From: Archivesica marissinica | Taxonomy: Eukaryota; Mollusca; Bivalvia; Venerida; Vesicomyidae | Assembly (NCBI GenBank): GCA_014843695.1 | Contig: CM026403.1 | Span: 4,402,150 to 4,466,149 of the forward strand | Length of the DNA stretch: 64,000 nucleotides | Reading direction: 5' to 3' | Part shown: positions 58,116 to 64,000 of the stretch, one piece after another | How positions within the stretch are numbered: position 1 is the stretch's first letter | How the letters are laid out: each line of letters opens with the position of its first letter | Notes under the pieces: generated by a model | Seen by the model: the letters and a program-made list of their open reading frames with translations, nothing else | Told to the model about the DNA's origin: nothing | Databases searched by the model: none | Position numbers and translations under genes: made by a program

Positions 58116-58248
58116 GACACGAGACTTCGGTCACATCTGAAAGACTGTTAATATTATTAGGATGAGATCGACAGGGGCTGTTCGAACCTGCGATCCCTGG
58201 AATAGCAGTCCAATGTGTACTGCTGGACTACTAGCCCGTCAACAAACA
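58116..58248 (-). mobile_element. SINE-E, tRNA head and start of body
   Basis: On the minus strand: GGGCTAGTAGTCCAGCAGTA (A box), GACTGCTATTCC (7 nt loop with GCT at the anticodon), GCAGGTTCGAACAGCCC (B box), then CAGTCTTTCAGATGTGACCG and AAGTCTCGTGTCGC. It is 3'-truncated. Its head differs from the Thr-like head at 25167 but has the same layout. Confidence 0.82.
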
Positions 58249-58255
58249 TGTTTAC

Positions 58256-58346
58256 GGTTTATATATCGTCGATACCGGTAGACCCATATGAACGACGCTT
58301 TTTAGATTTGTTTAGGATAGTGCAATGATACAGATAGAGATCCATT
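58256..58346 (-). mobile_element. SINE-E tail fragment
   Basis: Reversed: ATGGATCTCTATCTGTATCA, TTGCACTATCC, then GCGTCGTTCATATGGGTCTA and CCGGTATCGACGATATATAA. It matches the end of 58842-59066 and is 5'-truncated. Confidence 0.78.
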
Positions 58347-58606
58347 ACATAGTTCAACTCGTCGATATCGATGTGTTTGACTTCCATTTGACACAAACTT
58401 GCGACTTTGGCAGCAAATGTGTTGACGTCTTCATTGTCATCGAAACGATTCTTCGCAGCACTAATGGTCGTCTTGTAGCAGGTTAAGATATCTCTCACAT
58501 GATGAAGAGCAATGCGATACTTTGGGTATTTAGGCAAACAATATGCACCTGTTATTTCTTCGAATTCGTTCCTGAGCGCACGTGCACGTCGTGCGTGTGA
58601 CTATTA
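58347..58606 (-). CDS. Possible coding fragment, unrecognised
   Basis: On the minus strand an open stretch of about 85 codons begins right after TTCTTACTATAATAG, which looks like a splice acceptor, and runs to ELNYVM, where TATGTAATGG could be a donor. The product is hydrophilic with mixed composition: ARALRNEFEEITGAYCLPKY, YRIALHHVRDILTCY, FDDNEDVNTFAAKVASLCQM. It is not repeat-derived, and its third-position pattern looks more coding than the surroundings. I do not recognise the family. It could be a captured exon, a fragment of a transposon protein, or chance. Confidence 0.3.
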
Positions 58607-58841
58607 TAGTAAGAATGATGTTTAGCATGAACATATATTATTTATTATGTGCACTCTTCTTCGAGAGATGCTTAACCCTTCCCCTCATCGAGACATGCTA
58701 CTATACCTCTAGTCATTATCAATCAATAATCAATATCCAAGCAAGTTTAAATATGACTCACCGTAACTATTACAGCCATTGAGAGGTCACGCAGCGTCAT
58801 TTTAAAACTTGCTTAGTTGAATGAACGCTTATGTTTATTAT
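58607..58841. other. No feature recognised
   Basis: Contains CTTAACCCTTCCCCTCATCG near 58674, which resembles one MITE-1 end, but no matching right end was found. Confidence 0.3.
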
Positions 58842-59066
58842 GCGTTCGATCCCCCGTCTGACCCTAATAAAATTAACAGTCTTTCAGATGGGACGTTAAA
58901 CCGAGGTCTCGTGTCGGTGCTTTACACCGTGCACGTAAAAGAACCAGAGGAGATTCTGTAATTGGTCTCTGTCTGTATCATGCACTATCCTCCAAAATCT
59001 AAAATAACTAATCTCTTTAGGAGGCGTCGCTCATATGGGCAACCGGTAGCGACGATAAATAAACGT
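58842..59066 (+). mobile_element. SINE-E, most of the element, head partly lost
   Basis: Starts within the B box (GCGTTCGATCCCCC), then TCTTTCAGATGGGACGTTAA, ACCGAGGTCTCGTGTCGGTG, CACGTAAAAGAACCAGAGG, GGCGTCGCTCATATGGGCAA and CCGGTAGCGACG with AAATAAACGT. Best reference copy of the body and tail in this window. Confidence 0.88.
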
Positions 59067-59070
59067 AAAA

Positions 59071-59192
59071 CACACAGTTTATTATGCAACATCAATGATA
59101 TAGAAGACGAATTACACTTCATATTATGTGATTACTGCCTTACGGCAAAAGTTAATCAAACGATTTTAAAATCCGTCCGAGTATGCATTAAC
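59071..59192 (+). pseudogene. LINE C-terminal fragment
   Basis: Encodes LCNINDIEDELHFILC, the zinc-motif region found at LINE C-termini (compare the minus-strand fragment near 62760, ECQMNEIGDEFHYMLIC). It directly follows the SINE tail. Confidence 0.6.
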
Positions 59193-59375
59193 TGATTTTG
59201 TTGTTTCAATCTACAAATTACAACGAACTACTAACTATTTGTAAATTATTCACGAGATTCTGTTATTACGCAATACTATTACGTAATCATCCAATAACTA
59301 TATGATAGACATGTATTAAGACATTTTTGTACAATTACCCTCATCTTTGTTCCATGTCAAATGTGTGGATACGAT

Positions 59376-59576
59376 GTCGTGATAGCTCAGTGGATGCGCG
59401 TTCGCTTTAGGTGCGAAAGGTCCGTAGTTCGAGCCCCACTGGAGCCGTTACGAGTGTGCCCTTAGGCAAGGCATTTAATTCCACGTTGCCTCTTCTCTCT
59501 CCCTCCTGGCGATGGATTCCACCAGGAATGAGGTCTCGAGAGTGATTAATATAAGTTGTAAGAACTTGTTTGTATA
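59376..59576 (+). mobile_element. SINE-C, nearly full length, tail truncated
   Basis: Head GTCGTGATAGCTCAGTGGAT (A box) and GTAGTTCGAGCCCC (B box). Body GTGTGCCCTTAGGCAAGGCA, TTGCCTCTTCTCTCTCCCTC and GAATGAGGTCTCGAGAGTG, ending AAGAACTTGTTTGTATAAAT with the CGCAATC part of the tail missing. Confidence 0.9.
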
Positions 59577-60421
59577 AATCCTTACGGTCATCCCCAGGTC
59601 ACCATCGCATCATTGTCGTTGTTATAGAATGGTATGTTTGTATATAACGAAACAATTGTACAATTTAGGTTATTAAAGCCTCCGTTTCTTCGTCTTCTTC
59701 TCATCTGTGCTGTATTATGTCAGTGTTGTGCGGTCTGAGTGGGGCGGAGGTGGAGTGGTTGGCGGGTACCTCGGAGAAGGGGCGTAGGATCGTCGTTTCG
59801 TTAAATGAAATGAGTTGGGGAGGTAATAACGAATAGTGCTGACACCTGTAGAGGTAAATAAATCACTATATCACCCTCCCCCTTGCTGCTGGAAATACCA
59901 GTTGAGTGCATGCTTAATACATTATGTCACCGGTTGTACTTACGAGTACTTCGGTGTTACCTGTATATAGCGATAACGATGATTGAGCTTATTTACCCTC
60001 GCTTCCGGCGAACCATGTGGGCGAGCGTAGCGGTAACGGTTTTTCCGTAATACATAAATACTTAATCTTCGCGCATGCGTTTATAGCCGTTCCTCTTCGT
60101 GTATCATCGTTCTTTGTGTAGTATGCCATGGTATTGAATCGGGGATACTCGGCAATCTACGTCGGAGACTAAGTGCCGATGTTTCCCGGGTCAATATTGT
60201 CGTGCACGCGTTTTGTCTCGTGAACACATGTCAATGTCTTGTTCTGTGTCCACTCGTTTTGTTTGTATGAATGAAAGATTGTATGAACGTGAATGAAAGC
60301 TCGGCATGCATTGGACTAATACATCTTCGTTGCACAATCATACCTCTACCCATGGTCAGAACCCAGGGAAAATATTATCGAACGAACCTACGCCAGAGTG
60401 GCTTATGTATATGAATGGCCC
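59577..60421. other. Mostly unique sequence with one SINE tail
   Basis: No gene recognised. 59984-60034 holds a SINE tail fragment, listed separately. The open frame at 60306-60539 runs into MITE-5 and is not a gene. Confidence 0.3.
59984..60034 (-). mobile_element. SINE tail fragment, same type as 49435-49485
   Basis: Reversed: CGCTCGCCCACATGGTTCGC, CGGAAGCGAGGGTAAATAAG, CTCAATCATCG. It is a cousin of the CGTCGCTCATATGGGCAACC tail of SINE-A and SINE-E. Confidence 0.7.
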
Positions 60422-60574
60422 TAGCCTGGGTTCCAGTCTGTCGATTTTTCACTTTTTAACTTCTGGCAAAATGATATCATCAGAAACTCAATACGGCCCA
60501 ATTAATAGTATCGGTGTTAAAATATATTTATTTGAGTGACTAGGCAACATATATCGCCGCCTGTTCCCAGGCTA
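60422..60574. mobile_element. MITE-5, 153 bp internally deleted copy, TA-flanked
   Basis: TAGCCTGGGTTCCAGTCTGT on the left and CGCCTGTTCCCAGGCTA on the right. Compared with 51003-51486 (reversed), the outer parts align closely and about 330 bp of the middle are missing, the join lying near AAAATGATATCATCAG. Confidence 0.85.
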
Positions 60575-60782
60575 GAATGACACTTGCCACAAATTACATG
60601 CTACAGTCAGGCTCAGTTACTAATTAAACCGACTATGGCAACGAATGACGTTATTTTGTGAAGATGAAAGATAATATTGTATCTATTCAAGACACCTTCA
60701 AAGAAGTATGACGATTACTATCACGAATGATTTGTATTACAACAGGCAATACATTATATATCGCAGAGTTTTTTTGGTGCAT

Positions 60783-61123
60783 TTAAAGCGACACTACATC
60801 AATGAAAATGCAAATTTCTGCAGAATTGTAATGTCCTATTATATGGTATAGTCGTATACGCGGTTTGTTTACATAACAAAATAATGTACATAGGGTCGAC
60901 ATCCATGCGTAATACATCGCGTGTATCCTGAATAACACGATATGTACAGATTTATCGTTATATGAAATCGTACTTTCAATTTTGAAAGTTTGTAGACCAC
61001 ACATACACTGTTTATTGATTCAATGTTAGCGTTCGAAAGTATTCGCAAGAATTTGTAGTAGCAATGCATTTACACGTGAAAAATGCATTTTTTTTGGCTT
61101 TTTGCGATGTAATGTGGCTTTAA
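60783..61123. mobile_element. MITE-3, 341 bp copy, TTAA-flanked
   Basis: Ends TTAAAGCGACACTACATCAA and GCGATGTAATGTGGCTTTAA. Relative to 21440-22004 it has lost parts of the middle but keeps GTATACGCGGTTTGTTTACA and GAAAGTTTGTAGACCACA. Non-coding. Confidence 0.88.
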
Positions 61124-61900
61124 CATAAACTAACCAAAGTACCTTATATTGTAGAAATCCCTTAATGGCTTGTATCTTAATATAGCAAGACATTAAACGT
61201 TTGGGTGACTAACTGGCTTATGGAACATATTTGTGCTCAAAAATGACGACGCCATCTCTACGAACGACAAGTTGTGATATTCGATATTGCATCACTACGA
61301 TTTCAAATTCACACGAATTCAAATTGAAATCGATAATTTGTGAACGTGAAATTGTGAATTCATGAAGTTGAATTCGAAGTTGAAAACGTGAATTTGTGTA
61401 ATAGAAATTATTAACTAGCGAATGTCCCCCGGGTCTTCGTACATTTTTCATTGTAATATACAAATGAGGGGAAATCACAATCACATGTACAGAATTAATT
61501 ACAAAAATAAAGTAGCTCTCATTTATGTGCACATCGTTTTGTTGAAATATTTGTTGATGCAATAACTAATGGAATATATTTAAAAATACAATATTATTTC
61601 AAAATAAATGTCACAATATATTGTGTATCTAGACAGTCTTTTCCCACCGAGCTTGCCCTGTCTCCTCGTTGTTTGATTCGCTACATCTATACCACTATTG
61701 TGACCATTTGACTTTTAAAAGAGACTAAAGATAATTCTATATTTGGTATATGCATTGAAAGCTGATCCAATCACATTCAGCCAAATCACACGATACCATG
61801 GCAACCATGGAAGTCAATATTCCTACTTCACTGCCAAAGTACAAATATAAGTATATGATTTTACTACTAATATAATTCAACCTGAAAGCGACCAGTGAGC
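61124..61900. other. Unique AT-rich stretch, putative promoter region at its end
   Basis: 61290-61400 has loose repeats of GAATTC/GTGAATT (AATTGTGAATTC, AAGTTGAATTCGAAGTTGAA), the source of the 114-codon minus frame at 61218-61562, which I do not regard as a gene. ACAAATATAAGTATATG near 61841 could hold a TATA box about 55 bp upstream of the ATG at 61901. Confidence 0.3.
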
Positions 61901-61964
61901 ATGGATATAACACTGCACTCCATGCTTCTAAGTCTGCTGGTTCGTGCTTCTGAACTTAGCCAAG
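61901..61964 (+). CDS. Possible signal-peptide exon of a secreted or membrane protein
   Basis: ATG at 61901, 21 codons, then a good donor CAAG|GTAACA (last exon base 61964, phase 1). The 21 residues are MDITLHSMLLSLLVRASELS followed by Q: a short N-terminus, a hydrophobic core (MLLSLLV) and small polar residues after it, as in a signal peptide. A phase 1 intron directly after the signal peptide is very common in animal genes. A TATA-like ATATAAG lies upstream. The rest of the gene would be to the right of 61965, but no continuing exon is recognised before the window ends. A short chance match is possible. Confidence 0.35.
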
Positions 61965-61974
61965 GTAACACATT

Positions 61975-61976
61975 AT

Positions 61977-62017
<41 letters not shown>
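61975..62017. repeat. CAA trinucleotide microsatellite
   Basis: About 14 copies of CAA directly after the putative splice donor region. Confidence 0.97.
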
Positions 62018-62018
<1 letters not shown>

Positions 62019-62157
62019 TTCTTTTATTAGTGTCAGTTACATATATAACAACATAGTTTTAAACATTTTGGAATATTTTTAGTTATTCAGTGTGTGATGT
62101 GATATATCTTTGATGGAATCCTTCGTATTTCGTTTTCATGTAATAATAACCATACAA

Positions 62158-62350
62158 TGTAGGTGTGAGTTTTCTATATCCTCTAGTATATAATGTAGGT
62201 GTGCGTGTGCGTTTTCTATATCCTCTAGTATATAATGTAGGTGTGCGTTTTCTATGCCCTCTAGTATGTAATGTAGGTGTGCGTTTTCTATGTCCTCTAG
62301 TATATAATGTAGGTGTGCGTTCTCTATGTCCTCTAGTATATATTAATGTA
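62158..62350. repeat. 36 bp minisatellite, 5 copies
   Basis: The unit is TGTAGGTGTGCGTTTTCTAT plus GTCCTCTAGTATATAA. The first copies have TGAGTTTTC and a duplicated GTGTGC. Confidence 0.93.
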
Positions 62351-62577
62351 GCGTTTGTATTTTGTATATTCATAATGCTGTGCACATATTCGGCTACTCC
62401 GAGAGCTGTTTAATCTTTCCTCACACTATTTAGGACTAACTGGTAGAGGCTTTTTTATACAGAACTTGGTTAGTAACAAGTATTAGTAACTTTATATATA
62501 TGGCGTACATTGATTTGCACTGGTAAGTAATATCATGTCATATCTACATATATATAATATTTAACAATTTTAGTAAA

Positions 62578-63182
62578 TCATCTGCGTGACTTAAAATGTT
62601 TGATCACAACTCTAGTAAGGTAAGTCATATTTATTAAAAGCGGTCGCGATTCGGACGAAAACAGTTCTTTAAATTTCATAACATTTGGTATATTATAGTA
62701 ATATCTTGAGATAAAGCGTTTGCTTGTGGGAACGAAGTAAGGGCAGATAAGCATATAATGAAATTCGTCCCCGATTTCGTTCATTTGACACTCTCTACAT
62801 TTACGCTTTTCATATGGGAGTTGAGAATTCCGCCATATTCCGGTTTCAACTGGGAGTCTATGATTACCTGTTCTAACATGGAAAAGGGATACATGCAGGT
62901 TTTGGGCTAAAATAGTTAAATACGTTCTAGACTAACCTTGCTTTTGAAAAGCCTATAATGTGTGCCCTTAGAAGAAGTCGTGTGGTGACTTTCCCATTTT
63001 TGGGAAGAATTTGTCAACACGTGTTCTATTAACAATTTTATGAACGTTATTGAGATTTAGAACTTTCTGTTGATTCCAGATATAAGTATTTCCTGTCTTA
63101 ATTAGAATATCTTTTATACATGTATTATGATTTGACCATTTATAGTTTTTATTAGAGTGAACATATTTTGCTAACATATTGG
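62578..63182 (-). pseudogene. LINE C-terminal fragment (3' part of an interrupted copy)
   Basis: The minus strand encodes HNTCIKDILIKTG and NTYIWNQQK, then, in another frame, RTGNHRLPVETGIWR, a zinc motif C-X2-C-X9-H-X4-C (CRECQMNEIGDEFHYMLIC) and KRFISRYYYNIPNVMKFKEL. This is the C-terminal region of a non-LTR element polyprotein. Frame changes show it is dead. It continues the fragment at 63301-63706, from which it is separated by an insertion. Confidence 0.82.
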
Positions 63183-63300
63183 AGATAATAATAATAATAA
63201 TAATACTAATACTAATAATAAAGACTTTATTTAACGAGAGTACTCATTTAACAAAAGTTAATCTACCATGAGGCCCTCAACATATATACAATCAAATGCA
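63183..63300 (-). mobile_element. 3' end of a second LINE inserted into the first, with ATT tail
   Basis: On the minus strand: TTGTATATATGTTGAGGGCC, TCATGGTAGATTAACTTTTG, TTAAATGAGTACTCTCGTTA, AATAAAGTC, then an ATT/AGT trinucleotide tail. This is a LINE 3' UTR and tail, 5'-truncated to about 75 bp plus tail. Confidence 0.7.
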
Positions 63301-63706
63301 ATCAAAAGATAGCACTATAAGTGAGAGTTGCACATTGGAATAATATAGTAATGTAAAAGCTGAAAAATAGAGAAACTATATTTAATATGTAATGTAATAT
63401 CTTTTTGTCGCTGTTAGTTTTTATCATTCTCCTTTTAATGGTAATTTCAATCGGGTGTCGTCCAAGTTCCCCATAAAGAATATGTGTAGTTTTTTGGCAT
63501 TTTGTAATTTTCCTAAGGAAATTTGTATGCATTTTTTCAATAATATATAGATTTTTTCATATTTTTGTATATAAGAACAGGCAGAATAGTTTGATCGAAC
63601 CGTTTTAATTGGATATCCATTGGTAAATCAATAGTATAGATTCTCGTGTACAGTATGTGCATTGTCTTATTAGCCTGGGTAGAAAGTAATGTTCTTGCGC
63701 TTAAAA
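63301..63706 (-). pseudogene. LINE RT C-terminal region (5' part of the interrupted copy)
   Basis: The minus strand encodes LSARTLLSTQANKTMHILYT, LPMDIQLKRFDQTILPVLIY and, after a frame change, HILYGELGRHPIEITIKRRM. This is the region after the RT palm in molluscan LINEs (the QLKLFDQTILPIL and ELGRYPL motifs). It is cut on the left by the insertion at 63183-63300. Confidence 0.8.
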
Positions 63707-63713
63707 AACTACT

Positions 63714-64000
63714 AGGTTTTCCCCTTGTCACCACCACACTGGCGCGGGACAGGTTTCCCCTTGTCTAACACCACACTGGCACGGGACAGGTTTTCCCCTT
63801 GTCTAACACCACACTGGCGCGGGACAGGTTTTCCCCTTGTCTAACACCACACTGGCGCGGGACAGGTTTCCCCTTGTCTAGCACCACACTGGCGCGGGAC
63901 AGGTTTTCCCCTTGTCTAACACCACACTGGCGCGGGACAGGTTTTCCCCTTGTCTAACACCACACTGGCGCGGGACAGGTTTTCCCCTTGTCTAACACCA
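63714..64000. repeat. 38 bp minisatellite, at least 7 copies, runs off the window
   Basis: The unit is TTTTCCCCTTGTCTAACACC plus ACACTGGCGCGGGACAGG. Some copies have one T fewer. It begins directly after the LINE fragment. Confidence 0.96.

Noticed and set aside
58670..58700. Another MITE-1 end (TTAACCCTTCCCCTCAT)
   Set aside because: No matching right end or internal MITE-1 sequence within reach; a chance or very old remnant.
60306..60539. 77-codon plus frame
   Set aside because: Its second half is MITE-5 sequence; no independent support.
61218..61562. 114-codon minus frame
   Set aside because: It comes partly from loose GAATTC/GTGAATT repeats and has no recognisable domain.

Overview
The window is eukaryotic, AT-rich and almost gene-free. 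It reads as intronic or intergenic DNA from a lophotrochozoan, most likely a marine or freshwater bivalve. The grounds are tRNA-headed SINEs with central motifs common in molluscs and other aquatic invertebrates (for example GGGTTTTCTCCGGGTACTCC and GTGCCCTTAGGCAAGGCA), APE-type LINE remains, and very abundant minisatellites. There is no operon structure, rRNA, CRISPR array or bacterial-style gene set. I cannot name the species.

Layout. 1-2536: repeats and a SINE in an apparent intron, then a probable coding exon on the minus strand (1319-2536, unrecognised Ser-rich protein with a clean splice donor). 3.3-8.7 kb: minisatellites of 32, 32 and 20 bp. 8.75-10.25 kb: SINEs, a tRNA-like unit and a TTAA-flanked MITE. 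10.4-20.6 kb: 60, 20, 75, 28, 68, 32, 28 and 17 bp arrays with nested MITEs. 22.4-30.5 kb: 53, 36 and 50 bp arrays. 30.5-31.3 kb: two more MITEs. 32.2-43.4 kb: one 11 kb array of about 130 copies of an 85 bp unit. 43.4-49.4 kb: 74, 28, 17, 34, 31 and 39 bp arrays. 49.7-64 kb: the repeat-poorer end, with three LINE remnants, several SINEs, two copies of a TA-flanked MITE, a possible signal-peptide exon (61901-61964), and a 38 bp array running off the end. By rough addition, tandem repeats fill a little over half of the window.

Main result. Several arrays can be traced to the transposable element they grew from. The 11 kb 85 bp array is the left part of a 246 bp TTAA-flanked MITE amplified in place: an unexpanded copy of the same MITE lies at 10005-10250, and both outer ends of the expanded copy are still present. 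The 68 and 75 bp arrays are amplified tRNA-like SINE heads that keep the pol III A box. The 28 bp array at 14.6 kb grows from the terminus of another MITE. In the reverse direction, short 5'-truncated SINE tails have inserted into finished arrays with target-site duplications. Four TTAA-flanked MITE families, three sharing the end TTAACCC(A/T)TTC, point to a piggyBac-type transposase active in this genome but not encoded here.

The longest open frames other than the LINE and the 1319-2536 exon are translations of tandem repeats, often open on both strands, and are not genes. SINE and MITE names (SINE-A, MITE-1 and so on) are local labels used only in this answer.
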